Shown one piece after another: positions 50,280 to 58,725 of a stretch of DNA of 64,000 nt (position 1 is the first letter of the stretch; each line of letters opens with the position of its first letter). The DNA lies in NCBI RefSeq assembly GCF_000519265.1, contig NZ_KI912608.1, positions 1,731,582-1,795,581 on the forward strand. The letters are read 5' to 3'. The position numbers and the translations under genes were made by a program. The DNA is from Desulfonatronum lacustre DSM 10312. Lineage in GTDB: Bacteria > Desulfobacterota > Desulfovibrionia > Desulfovibrionales > Desulfonatronaceae. Below the pieces are notes generated by a model. That model was not told the origin of the DNA and did not search any database. It worked only from the letters and a program-made list of their open reading frames with translations.

Positions 50280-50588
50280 GTCGTTGTCCCTTGATCTTTG
50301 AAATGGGCTCTCACGTGACGGATAAAGGCGGTTTGAGAGTCGCCCCCGCGAATGAACATCGACGAAAGGAGAAAGGCGCCGACATGGTCCGCGCCGAGAG
50401 AGGAAGACGGAGAGGAAGAGGGAGGCATGGCGGGCCTGCTCCGCGTTTGAGACGGCCAAACCGATCGAAAAGATCGGGAATCAACCATGCCATGCCGGAA
50501 AAAGTTATGCAATCATGTTCTAAATTGGTTGCTCAACATCCAATGTGGAAGATACCGGACACACCGGACGTGCCAGGCACCGTCGGCG
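50280..50588. other. Intergenic region between the large kinase and the RND pump
   Basis: This 309-base gap should hold the promoter of the minus-strand kinase-corrinoid operon and the end of the RND transcript. I see only a small hairpin, CCGATC-GAAAA-GATCGG (50461-50477), without a T run, and an AT-richer patch near 50505-50550. No convincing promoter, gene or sigma-54 site was found. Short open frames here show no motif. Confidence 0.5.
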
Positions 50589-53500
50589 TCACGCCGGCTC
50601 CCGGTCCTTGCCCCCATGCAACCCCAGGGCCGTTCCCGGGAGGCTTTTGGACAGGGAGCAGAGCACGGGCACCACGATCAACGTCAACAGCGTGGCCACG
50701 GCCAGGCCGAAGACCACGGCCACGGCCATTGGGCCCCACCATTGGGCCGACTCGCCGCCGATGCTCCAGGTCAGGCTCTTAAAGTCGAAACTGACGCCGG
50801 TGGCCATGGGCATCAGGCCGAGGATGGTGGTGACGGCCGTGAGCATCACCGGTCGGAACCGAACCATCCCGGCTCGGAGCAGGGCTTCGGTGCGTTCCAT
50901 GCCCCGCCCCAAAAGCTGCATGTAGTAGTCGATAAGCACGATGGCGTTGTTCACCACCACTCCGGCCAGGCTGATCACGCCGATCCCGGTCATGATGATC
51001 CCGAAGGCCGTACCCGTGACCAACAGCCCGAAGAACACGCCGATCAGGGAGAAGAGCACCGCGGCCAGGATGATCAGCCCGGGGATGATGGAATTGAACT
51101 GGGTGATCAGGATCAGGAAGATCAGGAAGATCACCGCCACAAAGGCCTTGCTCAGGAACTCCTGGGCTTTGGCCTGCTCCTCCTGCTCTCCGGTGAACTG
51201 GTAGGAATACCCCCGAGGCCATTCAAAACCGGCCAGAAGCCGCTCGATGTCCTCCAGCACGTCGTTGGCCAGGCGCCCGGAGACCGAGGCCGAAATCGTG
51301 ACCACCCGGCGCTGGTTCAGGCGCATGATGTCCCCCACGCCGCTGCCCAGTTCCACTTCGGCCACGCTGGTCAGCGGGATGGGCTCGCCCTGGGGCCCGG
51401 AAATGGTCAGTCGCTTCAGGGACTCCAGGGAGTTTCGGGCCTCCTCCGGAAGCCGGGCCGTGATGTCGTACTCGTCCCGGTCGTCGCGCAACACCCCCAC
51501 CCGCACCCCGCCGATGGCCGCCTTGACCGTATAGGCGATGGTGTAGGCGTCCAGCTCCATCAACGCTGCTTTTTCCTTGTCGATGTTGATTCGGATCTCC
51601 GGCTTGCCCTGAACGAAATTGTCCTTCAGGTCCACCAGTCCGGGGATATCCCGAATAGTCCGGCGAACCTGGGCCGACAGTTCGCCCAGGACCCGGATGT
51701 CCCGCCCGGAAATCTCCATGTTTACCGGCGGCCCGGTGGGCGGCCCCCCTTCTTCCTTTTCCACCTGGACCTCGGCCCCGGCAATGGTCGCCAGAAGGCG
51801 TTCGCGAATATCGTCCAGGGTCTTGGTGGAAGACTGGGCGCGATCGTGGAAATCCACGAAGTCCAGGGCCACCCGGCTCAGGTGCGTTCCCGGTCCGCCC
51901 GCGGCGAAGGGATCGCCCCCGGCGGAACCGATGTTCCCGATCACAAACTTGATGTCCGGGTATTCCATGACAATGTCTTCCACCTGGGCCACCAGCCGGT
52001 CCGAGGCGTCCAGGCTGGTGCCTTCCGGAGCGCGGATATGCACGTAGGCCCGGTTCGGGTCGGTCTCCGGGAAGAACTCCACCCCCTTGCCCCAGGTCCC
52101 GAAACCGACCATGGCCGCGACCAGCATCAGCACGGTCGTTCCCAGAACCACCAGCCGATGGCGCAGGGACCAAGACAGAAGACGGAGGTAGAGTCGCTTG
52201 ATCCAGGGCTCATGGACCTCTTCCTGGTCGAGGTTTTCCATATCCTCGCTTTGTCGGGGCTTGGCCGGCCTGACGACCTGGTACCGGGCGGAAAGCACCG
52301 GGTTGACCACCAGGGCCACGAACAGGGAAGCAGAGAGAACCATGATCAGGGTCTTGGGCAGGAACATCATGAACTCACCCACGATGCCCGGCCAGAACAG
52401 CAGCGGGATGAACGCGGACAGGGTGGTCAAGGTGGCCGTGATCACTGGCCAGGCCACCTGATCCGTGCCGATCCGGGCCGCGACGGCCCGGGGCCGGCCC
52501 TGCTGCATGTGGCGATAGATGTTCTCCACCACGACGATGCCGTTGTCCACGAGCATGCCCAGGGCCAGGATCAGGGAAAAGAGCACCACCATGTTCAGGG
52601 TGATCCCGAACCCGGAGAGCAGGGCGAAGCCGATGAACATGGAATACGGGATGGCCAGGGCCACGAACACGGCCGAACGTCCGCCGATGAAGGCCACGAT
52701 CACGGCGAGCACCAGAATCAAGCCGGAAAGAATGTTATTCTCCAGCTCGGAGACCATGAACCTGACATCCTCGGACATGTCCGAGGTGATGTCCAGGACC
52801 AGGTCCGGCGGCAGATCCGGCCTGAGCCGGTCCACCATGGCCCGGACCTCGTCACAGATCCGGACGATGTTCTCCCCGCTACGCTTTTGCACCGAAAGGG
52901 TCACACTGGGCCGCCCGTTAATCCGGCTGCGGGTCAGGGGGTCCTTGTGGGTGTCCTCAATCCGGGCCACGTCGCGGAGGTAAACGGGTCGTCCGTCGCG
53001 GACAAAGGCCACGATGGAAAAAATATCCGCCGGGTGTTTGAAATCCTCGGGAACCCGCACCAGATAACGGGTCTCGCCGATGTCCATACTCCCGCCGGGC
53101 ATGTTCACGTTGCTCTGGGTCACGGCCTGGATCATGCTGGAAAAGGGCACGTTGTAGGCCCGGATGCGGTCCAGGTCGAACTCCACCCGGATTTCCCGAT
53201 CCAGCCCGCCGCTTTCCAGGACGTTGAGCACCCCGGGGATGGTATCGATCTCGTCCTTGAGATCCTCGGCCCAGGTCTTCAGCCGGGCCAGGGAGTACGG
53301 GCCTGAGAGAACCACCCGGATCACCGGGATGTCCGAAAAATTGACCTCCGCCACCACCGGGTCGTCTTCCAGGTCCGAAGGCAGGTCCGCTTTGGCCTCG
53401 TCCACCTTGACCCGGACCTTCTGCAAGGCATCGTCGATGTCCACCGAGGGAATGAACTTCACCGCCACCGTGGACAACCCCTCGGACGAACTGGCCCGAA

Positions 53501-53738
53501 TCTCCTCCACCCCGGACAACCCCTTGAGCTTGCGCTCAATGGGCATGGTGATCAACGTCTCCATGTCCTCCGGCGCCACGCCCTCATAGGTCGTGGTCAC
53601 GAACACGTACGGAATGGTGATGTCCGGGAAGGCCTCCCGCGGCAAAGTCAGATAGGAATACACGCCGATGATCACCAGGAACACCAGCAAGGTCAGGACC
53701 GTGGCCTGGCGGCGCAAGGCCCATGTGTTGACGATCAT
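50589..53738 (-). CDS. RND family efflux transporter, inner membrane pump subunit
   Basis: The 1049-residue protein has the AcrB-like plan: helix 1, two large periplasmic loops and 12 membrane segments in two halves. Recognisable stretches are LPREAFPDITIPYVFVTTTYEGVAPEDME, LALGMLVDNGIVVVENIYR in TM4 and GIGVISLAGVVVNNAIVLIDYY in TM10. The proton-relay Asp pair of AcrB (Asp-Asp) is Asp-Asn here, as in some RND subgroups. It exports drugs, lipids or other amphiphiles by proton motive force with the adaptor encoded just upstream. No outer membrane channel gene is adjacent. The start overlaps the adaptor stop by four bases. Confidence 0.95.
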   Translation of the reverse strand: MIVNTWALRRQATVLTLLVFLVIIGVYSYLTLPREAFPDITIPYVFVTTTYEGVAPEDMETLITMPIERKLKGLSGVEEIRASSSEGLSTVAVKFIPSVDIDDALQKVRVKVDEAKADLPSDLEDDPVVAEVNFSDIPVIRVVLSGPYSLARLKTWAEDLKDEIDTIPGVLNVLESGGLDREIRVEFDLDRIRAYNVPFSSMIQAVTQSNVNMPGGSMDIGETRYLVRVPEDFKHPADIFSIVAFVRDGRPVYLRDVARIEDTHKDPLTRSRINGRPSVTLSVQKRSGENIVRICDEVRAMVDRLRPDLPPDLVLDITSDMSEDVRFMVSELENNILSGLILVLAVIVAFIGGRSAVFVALAIPYSMFIGFALLSGFGITLNMVVLFSLILALGMLVDNGIVVVENIYRHMQQGRPRAVAARIGTDQVAWPVITATLTTLSAFIPLLFWPGIVGEFMMFLPKTLIMVLSASLFVALVVNPVLSARYQVVRPAKPRQSEDMENLDQEEVHEPWIKRLYLRLLSWSLRHRLVVLGTTVLMLVAAMVGFGTWGKGVEFFPETDPNRAYVHIRAPEGTSLDASDRLVAQVEDIVMEYPDIKFVIGNIGSAGGDPFAAGGPGTHLSRVALDFVDFHDRAQSSTKTLDDIRERLLATIAGAEVQVEKEEGGPPTGPPVNMEISGRDIRVLGELSAQVRRTIRDIPGLVDLKDNFVQGKPEIRINIDKEKAALMELDAYTIAYTVKAAIGGVRVGVLRDDRDEYDITARLPEEARNSLESLKRLTISGPQGEPIPLTSVAEVELGSGVGDIMRLNQRRVVTISASVSGRLANDVLEDIERLLAGFEWPRGYSYQFTGEQEEQAKAQEFLSKAFVAVIFLIFLILITQFNSIIPGLIILAAVLFSLIGVFFGLLVTGTAFGIIMTGIGVISLAGVVVNNAIVLIDYYMQLLGRGMERTEALLRAGMVRFRPVMLTAVTTILGLMPMATGVSFDFKSLTWSIGGESAQWWGPMAVAVVFGLAVATLLTLIVVPVLCSLSKSLPGTALGLHGGKDREPA

Positions 53739-54817
53739 CGCACCACCACCGCCGTACCTTCATCCACTTCGCGGTGCCCGGCCACGATCAGGCGGTCGCC
53801 GGGGTGCAGGCCGCTGGTGATCTGGATGCGGTCGCGTTCGATGACCCCGATCTCCACCTGGCGGGCCCGGGCCAGGCCGTCTTCTTCCACGTAGACCAGG
53901 CGCTCCCCGCCCCGGTCGATCAGTGCGGACAGCGGGATGGCCAGGGCGTCGGGGATGATCCGGCGCAGAAAGAGCACCCGGGCGATCATCCCCGGACGAA
54001 TCCGGCCCTCGGGATTGTCCATGACCACCTGGGTGCGGAAGGTCTTGGTGGCTTGGTCGCCCCGAAAGGCGATGAAGTCGATGACGCCCGGAAACTCCTG
54101 GCCCTGAAAAGCATCCACCATCACCAGCACGGGCAGGCCCACCTCCAGAAAGCGGACATCCATTTCCGGAACCTGGACCTGGACCTTGATCTTATCAATG
54201 TCCACCAGTTCGACGACCACCTGGCCGCGGTCCACGAACTCGCCGACCTCGATCAACAGATCGTTCACCCGACCGGAGCTTGGAGTCCGGACCAAACCAC
54301 GGTCGTACTCGATTTCAGCCTGACGCAACGCCTCCCTGGCCTGAACCTTCTCGCTGCGGATCTGGTCCAGTTCCTCCTCGGAAATAATCTGATCCTGGAA
54401 CAATCGTTCCCGCCGTCGCAGCTGGTCCTCGAACAGCTCGAAGGCCGCCCGTGCCCTGGCCATGCCCGCGCCCAGGGCCGTGACGTCGACCTGGGCGATG
54501 ACCTGACCGGGCCGGACGTGATCGCCCTCGCGCACGGAGAGCTTTTCAACCCTGCCGGCGGTCTCCGCGGCCAAGGCCACGCTCAGCCAGGGGTCCGCCG
54601 AACCGGGCAGCACGACCGCGTCTCGAATCTCTTGCGGCACGATCTCCTGAATCACCACGTTGACCCGACGCGGAGGGGCCGGTTCCCCAGACTCTCCTCG
54701 GGGTTCTTCGCCGGACGAGGGGGAACAGCCGGAGAGCGGAGCCAGACCGGCCAGAATCAGCAAAGCCAGCAGAATCAGCCGGACGAATGAAAACAAGAAA
54801 TGCGTCGTCTTTTGCAT
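53735..54817 (-). CDS. RND efflux periplasmic adaptor (HlyD/MFP family), lipoprotein
   Basis: The protein (360 residues from ATG 54817) has a lipoprotein signal with lipobox LSGC. A biotinyl-lipoyl-like half (LSVREGDHVRPGQVIAQVD ... GRVNDLLIEVGEFVDRGQVV), a short alpha-hairpin (about 115-165) and beta-barrel regions (VLVMVDAFQGQEFPGVIDFIA) follow. It joins the RND pump to an outer membrane channel. An upstream frame to 54910 has no ribosome binding site. The 256-base gap to the divergent mechanosensitive channel gene should hold both promoters, but none is clear. Confidence 0.94.
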   Translation of the reverse strand: MQKTTHFLFSFVRLILLALLILAGLAPLSGCSPSSGEEPRGESGEPAPPRRVNVVIQEIVPQEIRDAVVLPGSADPWLSVALAAETAGRVEKLSVREGDHVRPGQVIAQVDVTALGAGMARARAAFELFEDQLRRRERLFQDQIISEEELDQIRSEKVQAREALRQAEIEYDRGLVRTPSSGRVNDLLIEVGEFVDRGQVVVELVDIDKIKVQVQVPEMDVRFLEVGLPVLVMVDAFQGQEFPGVIDFIAFRGDQATKTFRTQVVMDNPEGRIRPGMIARVLFLRRIIPDALAIPLSALIDRGGERLVYVEEDGLARARQVEIGVIERDRIQITSGLHPGDRLIVAGHREVDEGTAVVVR

Positions 54818-55073
54818 GTGCGAATCCCCGCCTCGGGGGGAGAAAGATGGAGGTGGTTGCAAGGAAAGTCTTGATGGGATAAGAAATAAGGATATTGAAT
54901 GTCGCGTCAACCGTCCTGATTGCCCGGCCTATCTACTCCCTTCCATGACCATGTTCAAGCTTTCCTTCACAGCGACCGGATACCGCGATCACCGTCGCAT
55001 CAAAATAGGAAAGCCATATCACTGATGCCGACGGCTTTGCGCCGCCTCGGCTCAAACGTCCCTGGAGAGATGC

Positions 55074-56840
55074 ATGCGCTCCTTCCCTTCTCTTTATTCA
55101 TTTCACCGTCCGTTCCTGGCCCTGTTTTTCGCACTGGCCCTTGTCTGCGTTCCGCAGGCCGCGCTGTTCGCCCAACAAAACCCCGCCCCGGCACCCGACC
55201 TTACGGTCGCCACGGCCCCCGACGGTCCGGCCCAGGACCTGGAAGCCCGTCTTGACTCCGTCCGGTCGCAACTGGCTAATATCGCCCAGTCCATTCAGGA
55301 CCGCCGCCAACACCTGGACGTCATGCGCCAACAAATGGCCGACGCGCAAACCGCCTCGGAACGCGCGGAGATGGAAGCGGGAATCGTCGAACTGGAGCGC
55401 TTGATCCAGGCTTCCAGGGCCACCTTCGAATCCGTGGCCACCGGCGGAGTGGACAGCTCCATCTTTCGCCACGAACCGGAAAGAGATTTTAATTGGCAGC
55501 AAGAACTTTTCGAAATCATCAAGCCTTTTCTGGATCAGCTCAATCAATTCACGGAAACCCCGCGCAACATCGAGCGGATCAACCGTGAAATATCCCAGGA
55601 TCAGGCCAGGCTGAACGTGGTCAACCGGGCCCTGGCCAACATCGTCAACGTCAGCGCCGGAGTTCAGGACGAGCACTTGCTCGACCGTTTGCTGGCCCTG
55701 GAAAAATCCTGGCTGCAACGCAAGTCGGACCTGGAACTGGAAATCAACCTGCAACAGCTCCAACTCCAGGAACTGCGGGACGAGCAGAAAACCTTCTGGG
55801 ACATGCTCCACCAGGGCATGCTTTCCTTTGTCCAGGGCCGCGGCCTGATCCTGATCCTGGCGGTCCTGGTCACCGCCGGGGTCTGGTTCCTGCTTCAGAC
55901 CCTGCCCAAGGTCGCCCGCCGGAAGGAGGACGATGCGGTCGTCCTGAAACGCAAGCCCCACGCCAAACTGTTCTCCGTGGGCTATCAGGCGATTTCCGTC
56001 ATCCTCGCCCTGTGCGCCCTGCTCCTGGTGCTCTACGTTTCCGGAGACTGGCTGCTTCTGGGCCTGGCCATGATCATTCTCGTCCTGGTTGCCGTGGGGT
56101 CCAGGACCTACCTACCCAAGTTCATGACCGAGGTCCGGATGTTGCTGGATATGGGGCCGGTCCGGGAAGGGGAGCGGATTTTCCTGAACGGAATTCCTTG
56201 GGAGGTCAAAAACCTGAACATGTACTCGACCTTGTACAATCCGGAGCTGCAAGGCGGCGTGCTGCGCGTGCCCCTGGGCGATCTGGCCAGCCGGATATCC
56301 CGCCCGGACGACCCGGAGGAACCCTGGTTTCCGACACGCAAGGACGACTACGTGATGCTTTCCGACGGCACCTACGGGCAGGTGCTGCTCCAGACGCCGG
56401 AGGTGGTTCAGATCAAGCACGTCGGATCCGTGCGCACCTTTTCCACGGGCTCCTTCCTCGGATCCTCGCCGCGCAACCTGACCCGCGACGGCTTCGGCTA
56501 CGCCGTGACCTTCGGCATCGACTACCAGCATCAGGCCATCTGCCTGGAAGAGGTGCCGGGCATCTTCGAGACCGCGGTGACGGATGCCCTGAAGGCCTCG
56601 TTCAACGACGGCCTCGAATCCGTGTTGGTGGATTTCAAGGAAGCCGGGGCCTCATCCCTGGACTATCTGATCTACGTGATGATGAACGGCAAAACAGCCG
56701 GCTCCTACTGGGCCGTGGGCCGGATCATCCAGCAATCCTGCGTCCGGGTCTGCAACGAACGTGGCTGGATCATCCCCTTCACCCAACTCACCGTGCATCA
56801 GGGAGACGGCTTTGAGGCCCTGCGCACCGTTCGATCGTAG
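55074..56840 (+). CDS. MscS-family mechanosensitive channel with periplasmic coiled-coil domain
   Basis: The 588-residue protein has a signal peptide (about 1-34) and a periplasmic coiled-coil region (about 55-245). Membrane helices follow at about 255-280, 305-325 and 330-350. The MscS beta domain has FLNGIPWEVKNLNMYSTLYNPELQGGVLRVPLGDL, and the C-terminal region ends GWIIPFTQLTVHQ, which resembles the MscS alpha-beta end. It should open under membrane tension to release solutes. GGAG lies six bases before the ATG. The tamA start lies inside its last ten codons. Confidence 0.85.
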   Translation: MRSFPSLYSFHRPFLALFFALALVCVPQAALFAQQNPAPAPDLTVATAPDGPAQDLEARLDSVRSQLANIAQSIQDRRQHLDVMRQQMADAQTASERAEMEAGIVELERLIQASRATFESVATGGVDSSIFRHEPERDFNWQQELFEIIKPFLDQLNQFTETPRNIERINREISQDQARLNVVNRALANIVNVSAGVQDEHLLDRLLALEKSWLQRKSDLELEINLQQLQLQELRDEQKTFWDMLHQGMLSFVQGRGLILILAVLVTAGVWFLLQTLPKVARRKEDDAVVLKRKPHAKLFSVGYQAISVILALCALLLVLYVSGDWLLLGLAMIILVLVAVGSRTYLPKFMTEVRMLLDMGPVREGERIFLNGIPWEVKNLNMYSTLYNPELQGGVLRVPLGDLASRISRPDDPEEPWFPTRKDDYVMLSDGTYGQVLLQTPEVVQIKHVGSVRTFSTGSFLGSSPRNLTRDGFGYAVTFGIDYQHQAICLEEVPGIFETAVTDALKASFNDGLESVLVDFKEAGASSLDYLIYVMMNGKTAGSYWAVGRIIQQSCVRVCNERGWIIPFTQLTVHQGDGFEALRTVRS

Positions 56841-58698
56841 CCGCCGATTGCCGCGACTTCTCGTTTTCGCCCTGCTGCTGGCCGGCTTGGTCGCATCGAC
56901 CAGGCCGGCCCAGGCCCAGTTCGACAACCTGCGGGCCCTCGTCCCGGAGACCCTGCACCAGACCTTGTTCGGCACGGACGCGTATCAGGTGGTGTTCGAA
57001 GGCGACCTGGACTCCGGTCTTCGGGACGTCCTGCGCTCGGTGTCCGAATCCCACGCCCTGCGCGAGCGCATACCGGCCACGGACCAGATGTTCCAGCGCC
57101 GCGCCCGGGCCGACATCCCCAACCTGCTTCGCGCCCTGCGCTCCGAAGGCTACTACGACGGACGGGTCGAGGCCCATGTCGATCCGCACGCTTCGCCGCC
57201 CCGGATTGTTTTTCAGGTCCAGCCAGGGCCTGCCTATCTGCTGAAGGCCGTGCATTTCGACGGCCCGGATTCCGAAGAGGGGTTCGGCTTTCCTCCTCCC
57301 GGTCCGGCCACTGCGGGCCTCGCCCTGGGCAGCCGGGCCAGAGCGCCGGAAATCAGCGGGGGCAAGGACATGTTCCGCGAGTTCCTGCGCGAAAACGGCC
57401 ACCCCTTTCCCTGGGTCGCGCTCCGGGAAGTTCAAGTGGACCATGAATCCCAAACCCTTTCCGTATTCTACACCTTCAACCCCGGTCCTTCGGCCCGGTT
57501 CGGCCCGGTGATCGTGGAAGGCGAAGAGCGGGTCTCGCCGCGCTACATTTTGGACCAGGTTCCCTGGTCCGAGAACCAGCCGTTCCGGTCTTCCCAACTG
57601 CAAAGGCTGCGCGCCACGCTGATGCAGACCGGCCTGTTCACCATGGTGGACGTCTCCCATCCGGGATCGATCCCCGAGACATCCGTGTACAACGACCTCG
57701 GGAACAACGAGCTGCCCGTCACCATTTCCGTGGTGGAGCGCGTCCCCCGAACCGTCAAGGCCGGGGTGGCTTACGAAACCGACACGGGATTCGGCACGGC
57801 CCTGGAATGGGAGCATCGCAACATCCTCGGAAGCGGCGAACAATTTCGCACCCGACTCCACTTGGCCGAAAAACGGCAAATGCTCGAAGGCGAATTCCAG
57901 GTACCGGAGTTTCCCGACCCGTCCCAGTCCCTGACCATCCAGGGCAATATCGGCCAGGAAACAACCGACGCCCTGGAAAAAAAGGAGGCCGCGGCCGGGG
58001 CCATGATCAATCGCCGGCTGGACCGCTTCTGGTCCGTGGGCCTCGGGGCCACCTTCCGGTACTCGGAAGTTACCCAGCTCGGAAAAACCGAGACCTACGG
58101 CCTGATCTCCACCCCGGGCGAGCTGACCTGGGACATGCGCGACAACGTGCTCAACCCGGCCAGGGGCTGGCGGGTCCAGCTCCGGGCCGAACCGTTTCTG
58201 GACACGCTGGAATGGAACACGACCTTCTTCAAGCTGTCCGGCTCCCTCAGCGCCTATCTGCCCATCCTGGCCGAAGACCGCCTGGTCCTGGCCGGACGGG
58301 GGGCCCTGGGGTCGATTACCGGCGAAACCAACATGAACCTCCCCCCTGATCAACGTTTCTACGCCGGCGGAGGCGGCTCGGTCCGCGGCTACGCTTACCA
58401 GTCCATCGGACCGGAGGTGGACGGCAAGATCGTGGGGGGCAAGAGCATGGTGGAGGTGGGCACGGAACTGCGGCTGCGCCTGGAGAACAACATCGGTCTG
58501 GTGGCCTTTCTGGACGGCGGACAGGTGTTCAGCGAAACGGAACTCCAATTCCAGGACGATTTCCTCTGGGGAGCGGGTCTGGGGCTGCGCTACTACCTGG
58601 ATTTCGGCCCCATCCGCCTGGACCTGGCCTTCCCGCTGAACCGGAGGGACAAGGACAGCGCGTTCCAGGTCTATGTGAGTATCGGGCAGGCGTATTGA
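56812..58698 (+). CDS. tamA: Translocation and assembly module TamA (Omp85 family)
   Basis: The protein (628 residues) starts best at TTG 56812, where AGGGAG lies six bases upstream and a good signal peptide begins (RPCAPFDRSRRLPRLLVFAL ... ending AQA); the GTG at 56761 adds 17 unlikely residues. POTRA domains (about 45-300) include IVEGEERVSPRYILDQVPW. The outer membrane barrel has the Omp85 motif VRGYAYQS and ends VSIGQAY. With TamB it inserts or transports envelope components. It overlaps the MscS gene by 29 bases and is followed by tamB after 27 bases. Confidence 0.92.
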   Translation: MRPCAPFDRSRRLPRLLVFALLLAGLVASTRPAQAQFDNLRALVPETLHQTLFGTDAYQVVFEGDLDSGLRDVLRSVSESHALRERIPATDQMFQRRARADIPNLLRALRSEGYYDGRVEAHVDPHASPPRIVFQVQPGPAYLLKAVHFDGPDSEEGFGFPPPGPATAGLALGSRARAPEISGGKDMFREFLRENGHPFPWVALREVQVDHESQTLSVFYTFNPGPSARFGPVIVEGEERVSPRYILDQVPWSENQPFRSSQLQRLRATLMQTGLFTMVDVSHPGSIPETSVYNDLGNNELPVTISVVERVPRTVKAGVAYETDTGFGTALEWEHRNILGSGEQFRTRLHLAEKRQMLEGEFQVPEFPDPSQSLTIQGNIGQETTDALEKKEAAAGAMINRRLDRFWSVGLGATFRYSEVTQLGKTETYGLISTPGELTWDMRDNVLNPARGWRVQLRAEPFLDTLEWNTTFFKLSGSLSAYLPILAEDRLVLAGRGALGSITGETNMNLPPDQRFYAGGGGSVRGYAYQSIGPEVDGKIVGGKSMVEVGTELRLRLENNIGLVAFLDGGQVFSETELQFQDDFLWGAGLGLRYYLDFGPIRLDLAFPLNRRDKDSAFQVYVSIGQAY

Positions 58699-58725
58699 GC
58701 ACCAACACAAGGACGACAACGACGC

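Noticed and set aside
50487-53306. 939-codon plus-strand open frame opposite the RND pump
   Set aside because: It is rich in His, Gln, Gly and Pro with no motif, and lies antisense to a clear RND gene; GC-rich codon use creates such frames.
56788-58719. 643-codon minus-strand open frame opposite tamA
   Set aside because: Antisense shadow; the plus strand has POTRA and Omp85 barrel signatures.
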